Assembly: GCA_963205075.1 (NCBI GenBank)
Contig: CAUJIU010000053.1
Coordinates: 1 to 64,000, forward strand
Direction of reading: 5' to 3'
Source of the DNA: Pseudomonadota bacterium
Lineage (GTDB): Bacteria; Pseudomonadota; Alphaproteobacteria; Rhodobacterales; Rhodobacteraceae
Length of the DNA: 64,000 bases
A program made the position numbers and the translations under genes. Shown here piece after piece: positions 8,046 to 18,886 of the stretch. Every line of letters begins with the position of its first letter. Positions within the stretch are counted from its first letter, which is position 1. Under the pieces are notes generated by a model that was not told the origin of the DNA, did not search any database, and saw only the letters and a list, made by a program, of their open reading frames with translations.

Positions 8046-9068
8046 TCAATGCCCTCCGCCGCGCTTGCGCGAGGAAAGAGCGAAGGTGAAGACAAGAGCG
8101 ACCACCAGCACGGCGCCCTTGACGAAATCCTGCGTGTAATAGGGTGCGTTCATCATCGTCAGCCCCTGCAGGAGGACGCCGACAAACAGCGCTCCGATGG
8201 CGGTGCCGAAGGCGTTGGGCTTGGCCGCGCCCAGCACCGCAAAGCCGATCAGCGCGGCGGCCACACTGTCCAGAAGCAGGTTGTTGCCGCTGGCGATATC
8301 GCCGCGTCCCAGCCGCGCCGCCAGCAAAATGCCCCCGACCGAGGCAAGCACGCCCGAGATCATGTAGGCCAGGATCTTGTAGCGGTTGACATTGGTCCCC
8401 GCCAGCCTGGCCGCCCGCTCGTTGGAGCCGATCGCATACATCAGCCGCCCGTGGCGCGTCAGTTCCAGAAACACCCAGACCAGCAGCCCGACGATCAGGA
8501 ACACCACGACCGGCACCGGAATGAGATCGTCCAGCACCAGATCGAACCGATGCCGCCCCAGCCACAGGAAGCCCGCCGAGAAGGTTCCCTCGGTGGTCGA
8601 GCCGTCGGGCATGGTCATCCCGGTCGAGATCGACCGGCCCTCGGTCGGGATCCGTTGCAGGCCCACCAGCAGGAACATCATGCCCAGCGTCGCCAGCAGG
8701 TCGGGCACCTTCATCTTGACGATCAGAAGCCCGTTCACCAGCCCGACCAGCGCCCCCATGGCCAGACAGGCAACCACCGCGACGAAGGCGGATTGCTCCA
8801 TCACCACCATCACATAGGCCGACAGCATCAGCGCCGAGGTGGCCACCGACCCGATCGACAGGTCGAACCCGCCCACCACCAGCGTCGCCGTCACCCCCAA
8901 TGCCAGGATGCCGGTGATCGCCACCGACTGGAACACGAACACCGCCGAGCGCGCCCCGGCAAAGCCGCTGGCGGCGATGCTGAAGAAGACCACCAACCCC
9001 AGCAGCAGGATCAGGAAACCGAAGCGAATGGCAAAACGAAGGAGCGGTTGGTCTTGGACGGATTTCAT
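8046..9068 (-). CDS. Sugar ABC transporter permease (RbsC type)
   Basis: 340-residue inner-membrane permease of the BPD_transp_2 family with about eight to ten hydrophobic helices. The EAA-like region GSNERAARLAGTNVNRYKILAYMISG is characteristic of RbsC-type subunits. Start is the ATG at 9068; a TTG one codon earlier is possible. Three bases separate it from the ATPase stop. It forms the channel with the ATPase at 9072-10598 and the binding protein at 6950-8005. Confidence 0.92.
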   Translation of the reverse strand: MKSVQDQPLLRFAIRFGFLILLLGLVVFFSIAASGFAGARSAVFVFQSVAITGILALGVTATLVVGGFDLSIGSVATSALMLSAYVMVVMEQSAFVAVVACLAMGALVGLVNGLLIVKMKVPDLLATLGMMFLLVGLQRIPTEGRSISTGMTMPDGSTTEGTFSAGFLWLGRHRFDLVLDDLIPVPVVVFLIVGLLVWVFLELTRHGRLMYAIGSNERAARLAGTNVNRYKILAYMISGVLASVGGILLAARLGRGDIASGNNLLLDSVAAALIGFAVLGAAKPNAFGTAIGALFVGVLLQGLTMMNAPYYTQDFVKGAVLVVALVFTFALSSRKRGGGH

Positions 9069-9071
9069 CAA

Positions 9072-10598
9072 TCAAGCCTGCATGTGGTGGGTGGTCTGTT
9101 CTTGCGCCGTCAGGCCGGATACCTCTGCCAGCATCCGGTTCAGATCGACGTTTTCATTGCGGTGCTCGCCGACCAGCGCCTGCTCGTTCAGCACCAGGAT
9201 GCGGTCGGCGATTTCCAGCGCCTCGTCCAGTTCGGCGGCGAAAACGATGGTGGCCCGGTCCGCCGCCGTTTCGCGGATCCGGTGGCCGATATCGCGGCGG
9301 GCGCGAATGTCGACGCCCTGAAACGGCTCGTCCAGCACCAGCACCTGCGATGGTTCGGCCAGCCAGCGGCCGACCATCACCTTCTGCTGGTTGCCGCCCG
9401 ACAGGGTGCCGATGGCATCATCTGGCCCCTGGCAGACGATGCCCAGCAGCTCGATCATGGCGCCGGTCCTGGCCCGCTCACTGCGACCCGACAGGAACGA
9501 CAGCCGCGAATGGCGCCGGGTGAAGGGCAGGGTCAGGTTGCCGGAGATATCGAATTCGGGGATCACGCCGTTGCTGGCCCGGTCCTTGGCGCACAGAAAC
9601 ACCCCCGCCCGGATCGCTTCGCGCGGGGTGCGCGGCGCGTAGGGCGCGCCGTTCAGCGTCATGGCGCCGCCCGCGGCCGGTTGCATCCCGAACAGCACCG
9701 AGGCCAGCGCCGTCTTGCCGCTGCCAAGCAGCCCGGTGATCGCCACCACCTCGTTGCGATGCACCGTCAGGTCGATCGGCCGGCCGGTGGCCGACAGGCG
9801 CAGCCCGTTCAGTGCCAGCACGGGCGCCCCGACCGGCGGAATGGTGATGTCGGCCGCCGTCAGCCCATGGCCCAGCATGGCCGTGACCGCCCCCTCGTAA
9901 TCCAGCGTCGGGCCTTCGAACAGGCCGGCGATCTGGCCGTCGCGCATCGCCACGATGCGGTCGGCGATGCGCCGGATATCCGACATCCGGTGCGAGATAT
10001 ACAGGATCGCCACCCCTTGCCCGCGCAGCCGTTCCAGGAGCGCAAACAGCCGCTCGGCTTCGGTGGCCGACAGCGACGAGGTCGGTTCGTCCAGGATCAG
10101 CACCCGGGCGTCGCGGGCCATGGCGCGGGCGATGGCGATCAGCTGCCGCTCGGCCACGCCGAGGTCGCCCACCGTCGCGCGCACGTCGAGGTCAAGCGAC
10201 ATCGCGTCCGCGATTTCCTGCGCCCCGGCCCGCATCGCCCGCGACCGCACGAAGAAGCCCGACCCGGGCTGGGTCAGGCGGTCCAGCATCAGGTTCGAGG
10301 CGACATCGAGATCGGGGATCACCCCGTCGTTGATCGACTGGTGCACGGTGACCACACCGGCGGCAATGGCCTCGGAGGGCGTGGCCGGCGCATAGGGCTG
10401 GCCGAACAGCTCGATCCGCCCCGCATCGGCCCGGTGCACGCCGCACAGGATCTTGACCAGCGTCGACTTGCCCGCGCCGTTGGCGCCCATCAGGACGGTG
10501 ATCTGCCCCGAGGCAATCTCGAGGTCGATCCCGCGCAGGACCTTGTTCGGCCCGAACGCCTTTTCGATCCCCGACAGGCGGCATGCTGTGGCTGACAT
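9072..10598 (-). CDS. Sugar ABC transporter ATPase, double-domain (RbsA type)
   Basis: 508 residues with two ABC domains in tandem, as in RbsA. Domain one has Walker A GANGAGKST and Walker B LILDEPTSS; its signature region reads GVAERQ in place of LSGGQ. Domain two has Walker A GSGKT in GLLGSGKTALA, signature LSGGNQQK and Walker B VLVLDEPFQGVD. The start is the ATG at 10598 (MSATACRLSG), preceded by GGGGGAGG. It is the first gene of the importer operon and diverges from mtnK across 114 bases that hold a predicted operator and a minus-strand promoter. Confidence 0.94.
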   Translation of the reverse strand: MSATACRLSGIEKAFGPNKVLRGIDLEIASGQITVLMGANGAGKSTLVKILCGVHRADAGRIELFGQPYAPATPSEAIAAGVVTVHQSINDGVIPDLDVASNLMLDRLTQPGSGFFVRSRAMRAGAQEIADAMSLDLDVRATVGDLGVAERQLIAIARAMARDARVLILDEPTSSLSATEAERLFALLERLRGQGVAILYISHRMSDIRRIADRIVAMRDGQIAGLFEGPTLDYEGAVTAMLGHGLTAADITIPPVGAPVLALNGLRLSATGRPIDLTVHRNEVVAITGLLGSGKTALASVLFGMQPAAGGAMTLNGAPYAPRTPREAIRAGVFLCAKDRASNGVIPEFDISGNLTLPFTRRHSRLSFLSGRSERARTGAMIELLGIVCQGPDDAIGTLSGGNQQKVMVGRWLAEPSQVLVLDEPFQGVDIRARRDIGHRIRETAADRATIVFAAELDEALEIADRILVLNEQALVGEHRNENVDLNRMLAEVSGLTAQEQTTHHMQA

Positions 10599-10620
10599 CC
10601 GATCCTCCCCCAACGACCCG

Positions 10621-10648
10621 ATGTTATGGGCGTGCCGACAAAAGTCAA
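10621..10648 (-). promoter_or_regulatory. Predicted promoter of the sugar importer operon
   Basis: On the minus strand TTGACT (10648-10643) and TAACAT (10626-10621) are separated by 16 bases, a plausible sigma-70 promoter 23 bases ahead of the ATPase start. The -35 element lies inside the inverted repeat at 10644-10659, so a bound repressor would block it. Confidence 0.5.
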
Positions 10649-10659
10649 CAGCTCTTGAC
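10644..10659. promoter_or_regulatory. Putative SorC-family operator in the divergent mtnK/importer region
   Basis: Inverted repeat GTCAA-CAGCTC-TTGAC, embedded in AAGTCAA-N6-TTGACAATTG (10642-10664). It matches the repeat at 6861-6882 apart from the spacer. It lies between the importer ATPase start (10598) and the mtnK start (10713), so it could control both directions. Confidence 0.68.
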
Positions 10660-10712
10660 AATTGGCAATGACCGGGCAGACTTTGAACGAAAGCGACAAG
10701 GGGGGAGTTTCG

Positions 10713-11968
10713 ATGGAGGTGAGTGCTGACGGCTATGCGCCGCTGAGCGTGGAAACACTCGGCGCCCGGCTTGGCGGCTTGCCGGACGTGGCCGACCGGA
10801 TCGGCGGAACACCGTCCGAATGGCAGGTGCGCGAGGTCGGCGACGGCAACCTGAACCTGGTGTTCGTGGTCCGGGGACCGGCTGGCACGGTGATCGTCAA
10901 GCAGGCTTTGCCCTATGTCAGGCTGGTCGGAGACAGCTGGCCCCTGCCGCTGAAACGGGCGTTCTTCGAATATCACGCGCTGACCCGTCAGGCCGCGCGC
11001 GACCCCGGCCGGGTGCCGCAGATCTACCATTTCGACGCGGTGCAGGCGCTGATCGTGATGGAGTTCCTCTCACCCCACACCATCCTGCGCGGCAAGCTGA
11101 TCGCCGGCGACCACGTCGCGGGCCTGGGCGAGGCCCTGGGGCGGTTTGTCGCACGCACGGCATTTCGCGGTTCCGATCTGTCGATGCCCACCGCCACGCG
11201 CAAGGCCGATGCCGCGCTGTTTCTGGGCAATGTCGAACTGTGCGACATCACCGAGGGGCTGGTGTTCACCGATCCCTATCACGACGCCCCGCGCAACCAC
11301 CACACGCCCGAACTGGCGCCGGTCGTGGCCGCCCTGCGCGGCGACGTGGCGATGAAGGTTCAGGTCCAGCACATGCTGGCGCGATTTGCCTCCAACGCCG
11401 AAACCATGCTGCACGGCGACCTGCATACCGGCTCGGTCATGTGCACCGGCAGCGAAACCAGGGTCATCGACCCGGAATTCGCCTTCTACGGCCCGATGGG
11501 GTTCGATCTGGGGATGCTGATCGCCAATTTCCTGATGGCGTTCTTCAGCCAGCCCGCGCATCGCAAGCCCGGCGAGGTCGACGCCTACCAGACATGGATC
11601 CTGCAGGTGATCGGAGATCTGTGCGCGGCCTTCGATGCCGAGTTCCGGCATCTGTGGACCACCGAAAGAACCGGCATGCTGTATCCGGCGGCGCTGTTCG
11701 AGGATCAGGGCCACGGCTCGGACGCGGCGCTGAACGACCGGCTGGCGATAATCTGGGACGACGCGATGGGGTTTTGCGGCATCGAGATGCACCGGCGGAT
11801 CCTGTCGCTTGCCCATAATGCCGATTTCGAGAGTATTACCGATACCGGCCTGCGGGCCCGGCTCGAGGCGCGGAGCCTGACCATGGGCCGTGACCTGATC
11901 CTGGATCGCCCCGCCGATCCGGCCACACTGATCGCGCGGGCCCGCGCGACCCACACCAAGGATATCCT

Positions 11969-11972
<4 letters not shown>
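10713..11972 (+). CDS. mtnK: 5-methylthioribose kinase family protein
   Basis: 419-residue choline/aminoglycoside-kinase-fold enzyme of the MtnK family, which phosphorylates the anomeric C1 hydroxyl of 5-methylthioribose with ATP. The family hallmarks are present: [13 protein letters not shown] in the N-lobe, the catalytic loop HGDLHTGS near residue 233, and the metal motif [14 protein letters not shown]. The start is the ATG at 10713 with a strong GGGGGG-AG site (10700-10707). It overlaps mtnA by four bases (ATGA). It begins a plus-strand operon: kinase, isomerase, aldolase-SDR, SorC regulator. Relatives may act on 5-deoxyribose, so substrate is not certain. Confidence 0.9.
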
Positions 11973-13065
<1,093 letters not shown>

Positions 13066-13066
<1 letters not shown>

Positions 13067-15108
13067 TGGCGATGATCGCCAACAGATGGTCCGACGCCGA
13101 GGCGCAGGTCTGGCTCGACAAGGCCGGCAACGATCCGGCAGAACGTGATCTCGCCTTGCGGGTCTATTCCAGCCGGATCATCGGCGGCGACCCCGATCTG
13201 GTCATGCATGGCGGTGGCAATACCTCGGTCAAGGTGCGCCGGCCCGACCTGTTCGGGCGGATGCAGGAGGTGCTGCACGTCAAGGGCTCGGGCTGGGATC
13301 TGGACACCATCCTGGCGCCCGGCCTGCCGGGGGTGCGCCTGGCCCCGCTGCTGGCGCTGCGCGATCTGGGCGCATTGTCGGACGAGGCCATGGTCAACGT
13401 CCAGCGCCAGAACCTGCTGGACAGCTCCGCCCCCAACCCTTCGGTTGAGGCGCTGCTGCACGCCTTCCTGCCGCACAGATACGTGGACCATACCCATGCC
13501 ACGCCGTTCCTGATCCTGGCCAACCTGCCCAATGCGATCGAAGCGGCGCGCGAGATCTTCGGCAACCGGCTGGGCATCGTGCCCTACATCATGCCCGGTT
13601 TCGGTCTGGCCAAGGCGGCCGCCGAAGTCTACGAGGCCGACCCCTCGGTCGAGGGGCTGCTCTTGCTCAATCACGGGCATTTCGCCTTTGGCGACAGCGC
13701 GCGCGCCAGCTACGACCTGATCGTCAAGCACACCAACGAGGTGGCGGAGTATCTCGGCCTGTCGGTGCCGACACCGCTGAAACAGCGCCAGCCGACCCTG
13801 GCCGCGTCGATCCTGCCGACCCTGCGCGGGGTCTTGGGCGACATGAGCGGCGACCGTGACGCCGCCATGCCGGTGTTCGACCTGCGCAACGGGCCGCAGG
13901 TGATGGCGTTCCTGGACCGGCCCGACCTGGCCGATCTTGCCACCCGCGGCACCGCCTCGCCGGATCACGTGATCCGCATCAAGCCGGCGCCGCTGGTACT
14001 GACCGCCGCCGATCTGGCGGCCGGTCGCGCGGGCATCGCCGCCGCGGCCGCGGCCTTCGCCGACAACTATCGCAGCTATTTCGACCGCCAGAACGCGCGT
14101 GTCGGCGGGATCAAGACCATGCTGCCGACCACGCCCGCGCTGGCCTGGGTCGCGGGCCTGGGGCTGATCGGCATCGGCGCCACGGCCGGCGGCGCCAGCA
14201 TCGCCGCCGATATCGGCGAACAGAACATCGCGGTGCGCGCCACGGGCGAGGATGCGGGCGGGTTCCGGCCCATCGGACCCGACGATCTGTTCGATCTGGA
14301 ATACTGGTCGCTCGAACAGGCCAAGCTGGGCAAGGGCAAGGCCGCCGCGATGCAGGGCCGGATCGTCATGGTGACCGGCGGGGCCGGGGCGATCGGGCTG
14401 GCCACCGCGCGGGCCTTTGCCGGGCAGGGCGCGCAGGTGATGCTGGTGGACCGCGACCGCGCCGCGCTCGACCGGGCGCTGGCCCAGCTTGGTGCCGGCC
14501 ATGACGCGGCCGTCCTCGACGTGACCGACCCCGATGCCGCCGATGCCGCGATGCGCGCCACGACCGGGCGGTTCGGTGGCCTCGACATTCTGGTGTCCAA
14601 CGCCGGCGCGGCGATGTCGGGCGCGCTGCTCGAACTGCCTGACGCTGACCTGCGCGCGGCGTTCGAGCTGAATTTCTTTTCCCACCAGCGCTTTGCCAGA
14701 TCCGCGGCACGGCTGTTCTGCGACCAGAACCGGGGCGGCCAGATCCTGTTCAACATCTCCAAGCAGGCGGTAAATCCGGGGCGCAACTTCGGCGCCTATG
14801 GCCTGCCCAAGGCGACGACGCTGTTCCTGATGCGGCAACTGGCGCTGGAACTGGGCGAGCACGGCATCCGCGTCAACGGCATCAACGCCGACCGCATCCG
14901 CTCGGGCCTGCTGACCGAGGATTTCATCGCCGAACGTGCCGGGGCGCGGGGCACCGACGCCGCGACCTACATGGCCGGCAACCTGCTGCGCCGCGAGGTC
15001 GAGGCGCGCCATGTCGCGGCGGCTTTCGTCGCACTTGCCGGTTGCGAACGCACGACGGCGCATGTCATGACGGTGGATGGCGGCAACATCGAAGCCGCCC
15101 TGCGATAG
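13066..15108 (+). CDS. Bifunctional class II aldolase / short-chain dehydrogenase
   Basis: 680-residue fusion. Residues 1 to about 400 form a class II aldolase of the fuculose/rhamnulose-phosphate type, with metal ligands in HTHATP (His142, His144) and HGHFAFG (His203) and a HGGGNTS phosphate-binding loop. Residues from about 430 form an SDR domain with the NAD-binding TGGAGAIG (437-444), NAGA and the catalytic YxxxK (Tyr578, Lys582). RhaD-type fusions cleave rhamnulose 1-phosphate to DHAP and lactaldehyde. Here the MtnK/MtnA context predicts cleavage of a 5-modified ribulose 1-phosphate to DHAP and a two-carbon aldehyde, with the SDR acting on the aldehyde. That assignment is inference; rhamnose genes are absent. 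Confidence 0.9.
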
Positions 15109-15119
15109 GAGCGACCACC

Positions 15120-16094
15120 ATAGCTGATCCCCGGCCGCACAAGGAAGGTGTCGATCCGGCGACCGCGCTGGCCCATGCCGCGATGCTCTATTACCGCGAG
15201 GGCCTGACCCAGGGCGCGGTTGCCCGGCGCATGGGCGTGTCGCGCGCGACTATCGTCAACTACCTGCGTCTGGCGCGCGAGATGGGCATCGTCGAGATCC
15301 GGATCCGCGGCGAGAGCTTCGCCGCCTCGTCTCTGGCCCGCCGTCTGGCAGATCGCTATGGCCTCATCGATGCCTATGTCGCCCATGACGACATCACGCC
15401 GCTCGATGCCGGGGCCGCCGCCCTGCGGGTCGCGGGTCTGGCCGCGGCCGCCCTGCTCGACATTCTGGAGCCGGGCGACCGGCTGGGCGTGGCCTGGGGG
15501 CTGACGGTGCAGCATCTGGCGCAGGTGTTTCCGATCAGCACCGTGCGCAACCTGACCGTCTACCAGATGCTGGGGTCGATGTATGCGCATCACCATTTCG
15601 CGGCCGAGACCTGTTCGATCGAGATCGCGCGCAAGACGTCCGCCGAATGCCGCACCCTGCATGCCCCCGCCGTGGTGTCGACGCCCGAGCTGGCCGAAAA
15701 GCTGCGCCGCGAGCCGATCATCGCCCAGCAGATCGCCGAATTCGGCGCTTTGACGCGGGCGGTGTTCTCGGTCGGGGATGTCAGCCCGCAAACCACGCTG
15801 GTCGCCTCCGGTGTGGTGACGGCGGCCGAACTGGCAAAGGCCAAGGCGCGCGGCGCGGTCGCGGTCCTGTGCGGCCATTTCATCGATACCGCCGGGCAGC
15901 CGCTGGCCGGAGACCTGCGTGACCGGATGCTCGGGATCACGCCCGAGGTCCTGCGCGCCATCCCGGCGCGGATGCTGGTGGTCTCGGGCGCGGAAAAGCG
16001 TGCCGCGACGCTGGCGATCCTGACCGGCGGCTATGTCAGCCACCTGGTGCTGGACGAGCCGATGGCGGTCTGGCTGCTGGAACAGGCAGGCTGA
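15120..16094 (+). CDS. SorC/DeoR-type sugar-responsive transcriptional regulator
   Basis: About 324 residues. An N-terminal helix-turn-helix (LYYREGLTQGAVARRMGVSRATIVNYL) is followed by a SorC sugar-phosphate-binding domain resembling NagB folds (GDRLGVAWGLTVQHLA). The start is unusual. A good AGGAG site at 15107-15111 is followed eight bases later by ATA (15120), not ATG. Alternatives are TTG at 15042, overlapping the aldolase gene by 67 bases, or ATG at 15183, which would clip the HTH. ATA is preferred on spacing, but a sequence error in an ATG is possible. As last gene of the kinase-isomerase-aldolase operon it is likely the local regulator, binding the inverted repeats at 6863 and 10644. 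Confidence 0.88.
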   Translation: MADPRPHKEGVDPATALAHAAMLYYREGLTQGAVARRMGVSRATIVNYLRLAREMGIVEIRIRGESFAASSLARRLADRYGLIDAYVAHDDITPLDAGAAALRVAGLAAAALLDILEPGDRLGVAWGLTVQHLAQVFPISTVRNLTVYQMLGSMYAHHHFAAETCSIEIARKTSAECRTLHAPAVVSTPELAEKLRREPIIAQQIAEFGALTRAVFSVGDVSPQTTLVASGVVTAAELAKAKARGAVAVLCGHFIDTAGQPLAGDLRDRMLGITPEVLRAIPARMLVVSGAEKRAATLAILTGGYVSHLVLDEPMAVWLLEQAG

Positions 16095-16131
16095 TCCCGG
16101 TCCGGGTGGAGGACCTTCGGCAGGTTCCCGG

Positions 16132-17532
16132 CTAGGTCACGTCAAAACGGGTGACGCCACGGCGCAGCATATCGACCGGCTGGGTCAGGATCGCCGCCTG
16201 ATAGGCCCGCTGGTCGCAATTGGCGCGCGGGCAGATGCGGCAGTTGATCCCGATCTTGGTCATGCGGGCATGGGCCATCGAAAAGCCTTCGGCATAGCCG
16301 ATCTCCGGCGCGTATTGGATCGCGCAGCCCATGGCGACGGCAAGGCGGTTGTCCTGCGCGTGGCGCGCCCAGGTCGGTCGGTCCACGGTGCGGGAAAACA
16401 CGAAGAACTGGCTGCGGTCGGGCATCTCGACGAATTGCGGGATGATCCGGCCGGGGGTCCGGAACGAGGTATGCACATCAAGGCGCGGGCAGGCGCCGCC
16501 ATATTCGGCCAGGTGAAAATCCGTCGCGTTGAAGCGCTTGGAAACGTTGCCGCCCTTGTCGATGCGCAGGAAGAAGAACGGCACGCCCTGATCGCCCTCG
16601 CGTTGCAGGGTGGTGGCCCGGTGGCAGGCCTGCTCGAAGCTGACGCCAAAGCGGGTGGCGATATGGTCGAAATCGTATTTGGAGGCCTTGGCCTCGGCCA
16701 TGAAGGCGGCGTAGGGCATCAGCACGGCGGCGGCGAAATAGTTCCCCAGTTCGACCCTGAGGCGGGCAACGCCGCGCGGATCAAGGATGCCGCTGCGCCT
16801 TATCAGGGTATCGAGCAAGGCGCGTTGCTCCAGAAGCCCCGCCACATGCACCAGCTGGAAAGTGCGGTTGGGTTGGTCCAGCGCCTCCGACAGCAGGATT
16901 TCCCGGCGCTTCTCGTCATATTGGCGCAAGGCGCCGGGCAGGTCCTCGACCGGGCAGAGGCGGACCTTGACCCCCAGCCGGTCACGCAGGCGATGTTTGA
17001 GGGTAACGTAGATCTCGTCCCGCTCGATCTGGCCTTCGGGCCAGAAGGACATGGCCGCCTCCTCCAGTTCGCGAAAGTGGTTGCGATTGGTGCGAAAGAC
17101 GTCGTGAACGGCGGCTTCGGGCGGCGCGTGCAACTGCGGCACGCCGCTTTCGGTCAGCGACAACAGCTGGTCAGAGATCACTTCATAGCTGCGATAGAGG
17201 GTCTTGAACGCCTGCACCAGGCCCGGCGCATGCACCAGCGCCGCCCGCAGCTGCGGCAGATCGGGGCGCGTTTGCGCAAACAGTGGCCCCTGAATGATCG
17301 CCCGCAGGTCAGCCAGCTGGGTGGTGCTGTCTTCTTCGGCAATCTCGCGCCAATCGACTCCATAGGCCTCGAAGACCCGCAGCAACACCCGGACCGAAAC
17401 CGATCTTTCGTTGTTTTCCAGCAGGTTGACATAGGACGGGCTGATGCCCAGCACCCGGGCCATCGCCCCCTGAGTCTCGCCCCGTTCCAGCCGCAACCGC
17501 CGCAAATGGGGCCCGATGAAGGTCTTCCGCAT
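16132..17532 (-). CDS. XRE-family regulator of the RamB/ScfR (short-chain acyl-CoA responsive) type
   Basis: 466 residues. The N-terminal XRE helix-turn-helix (LRRLRLERGETQGAMARVLGISPSYVNLLENNER) is followed by an IrrE/ImmA-like middle part (FQLVHVAGLLEQ) without an intact HExxH. The C-terminal domain ends with a cysteine cluster CRICPRANC. This architecture is that of RamB, PrpC-regulator and ScfR proteins, which sense acetyl- or propionyl-CoA metabolism. ATG at 17532 is chosen; a GTG at 17544 is possible. It diverges from sgaA-mcl-mtkAB, which it probably controls. RamB of Paracoccus activates an ethylmalonyl-CoA pathway gene, which makes this pairing sensible. Confidence 0.88.
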   Translation of the reverse strand: MRKTFIGPHLRRLRLERGETQGAMARVLGISPSYVNLLENNERSVSVRVLLRVFEAYGVDWREIAEEDSTTQLADLRAIIQGPLFAQTRPDLPQLRAALVHAPGLVQAFKTLYRSYEVISDQLLSLTESGVPQLHAPPEAAVHDVFRTNRNHFRELEEAAMSFWPEGQIERDEIYVTLKHRLRDRLGVKVRLCPVEDLPGALRQYDEKRREILLSEALDQPNRTFQLVHVAGLLEQRALLDTLIRRSGILDPRGVARLRVELGNYFAAAVLMPYAAFMAEAKASKYDFDHIATRFGVSFEQACHRATTLQREGDQGVPFFFLRIDKGGNVSKRFNATDFHLAEYGGACPRLDVHTSFRTPGRIIPQFVEMPDRSQFFVFSRTVDRPTWARHAQDNRLAVAMGCAIQYAPEIGYAEGFSMAHARMTKIGINCRICPRANCDQRAYQAAILTQPVDMLRRGVTRFDVT

Positions 17533-17560
17533 ACCGTCGCACACAATCCATAGTTTGTCG

Positions 17561-17593
17561 TGTTTACAATATTACATTAATCGCAATCTGTAA
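17561..17593. promoter_or_regulatory. Putative operator between the RamB-like regulator and sgaA
   Basis: The 145-base divergent region contains an AT-rich island unlike its surroundings, with TTTACA (from 17563) and TGTAAA (to 17594) as inverted arms about 20 bases apart. It lies upstream of both divergent genes, as an activator or autoregulation site would. The sequence of a ScfR/RamB site in this group was not compared. Confidence 0.4.
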
Positions 17594-17677
17594 ATTCTCG
17601 CGTTCACAGCGCAACCTGTTTTCGGTTTGCATGATCGGGCCGTGGTGCAACAGGTCGTCCAAACCAAGGAGAACCCC

Positions 17678-18874
17678 ATGCGCACCGGCATCAATCACCT
17701 GTTCATTCCCGGCCCGACCAATGTGCCCGAGCGCGTGCGCCAGGCCGTGAACGTGCCGATGCAGGACCATCGGGCGCATGATTTCGGCGCTCCCAACCTG
17801 GGGATCTTCCGCGACCTCAAGGCGCTCCTGCGCACCAGGGACGGCCGGGTGCTGCTGTTTCCGGGCTCCGGCACCGGCGCCTGGGAAGCGGCGATCACCA
17901 ACACGCTTTCGCCCGGCGACCGCGTGCTGATGGCGCGCCACGGGCAGTTCTCCGCCCTGTGGGTGCAGATGGCGCAGCGCCTCGGGCTGAGCGTTGACCT
18001 GATCGACCTGCCCTGGGGCGCGGGCGCGCCGATCAGCGAGTTTGAACGTCGCCTGGGCGCCGACACCAAGAACGAGATCAAGGCGGTTTTCGTCACCCAT
18101 AACGAAACCGCCACCGGCGTCACCTCGGACATCGGTGCGGTGCGCCGGGTCCTGGACGAAACCTTCCACGACGCGCTGTTGTTCGTCGATGCCGTGTCCT
18201 CGATCGGGTGTCTGCCCTTCGAGATGGACCTCTGGGGCGTCGATCTGGCGGTGACCGGCAGCCAGAAGGGGCTGATGATGCCGCCGGGCCTGGGGATCCT
18301 CGGGGTCAGTCCCAAGGCACTCAAGGCCGCCGAAACCGCCACCATGCGTCGGGCCTATTTCAACTTCGCCGACCAGATCGAGAACAACGACAAGGGCTAT
18401 TTCCCCTATACCCCGCCGGTGCAGCTGCTGCACGGGCTGCGCGCGGCACTGGACCTGATGCTCGAGGAAGGGCTGGACAACGTCATCGCCCGCCACCGGC
18501 GCCTTGCCGCCGGCGTGCGTGCCGCCGTGCAGGCCTGGGGGCTGGAGGTCTGCGCCGAAAGCCCGTCGCTTTACTCCGACACCGTCACCGCCATCCGCAC
18601 GCCTGCGGGCGTCGATGCCCGCGACGTGATCCGCATCGGCTATGACCGCTACAACGCCTCGTTCGGGTCCGGCCTCGGGCCGCTTGCGGGCAAGGTGTTC
18701 CGCATCGGCCATATCGGCGACAGCAACGAGGGCATGTGCCTGACCGCCATCGCTCTGGCCGAACTGTCGCTGGCAGCGGCAGGCGCCTCGATCCGCTTTG
18801 GCGCGGGCGTTGCCGCCGCCCAGCAGGTCTACGCCCTGCCGCAGGCACAAGCCGCCCAAATCGCAGCCCAGTAA
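17678..18874 (+). CDS. sgaA: Serine-glyoxylate aminotransferase
   Basis: 398-residue class V PLP enzyme that transfers the amino group of serine to glyoxylate, giving glycine and hydroxypyruvate, a serine-cycle step. It starts MRTGINHLFIPGPTNVPERV at the ATG at 17678, with AAGGAG upstream. The PLP lysine lies in TGSQKGLMMPPGLGI, preceded by VDAVSSIG. It is the first gene of a four-gene operon with mcl, mtkA and mtkB. Aspartate-glyoxylate aminotransferase BhcA is a close relative, but none of the bhcB, bhcC, bhcD or bhcR partners are here, so the serine-cycle role is preferred. Confidence 0.88.
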   Translation: MRTGINHLFIPGPTNVPERVRQAVNVPMQDHRAHDFGAPNLGIFRDLKALLRTRDGRVLLFPGSGTGAWEAAITNTLSPGDRVLMARHGQFSALWVQMAQRLGLSVDLIDLPWGAGAPISEFERRLGADTKNEIKAVFVTHNETATGVTSDIGAVRRVLDETFHDALLFVDAVSSIGCLPFEMDLWGVDLAVTGSQKGLMMPPGLGILGVSPKALKAAETATMRRAYFNFADQIENNDKGYFPYTPPVQLLHGLRAALDLMLEEGLDNVIARHRRLAAGVRAAVQAWGLEVCAESPSLYSDTVTAIRTPAGVDARDVIRIGYDRYNASFGSGLGPLAGKVFRIGHIGDSNEGMCLTAIALAELSLAAAGASIRFGAGVAAAQQVYALPQAQAAQIAAQ

Positions 18875-18886
18875 CCGGAGACCGTC

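Noticed and set aside
7896-10595. Plus-strand open frame of 899 codons
   Set aside because: It is antisense to the importer ATPase, permease and binding protein, all with full family motifs. Its translation is His/Gln/Arg-rich, typical of the shadow of a high-GC gene.
17678-18874. Aspartate-glyoxylate aminotransferase of the beta-hydroxyaspartate cycle
   Set aside because: Related sequence, but bhcB, bhcC, bhcD and the IclR regulator are absent while mcl and mtkAB are present.
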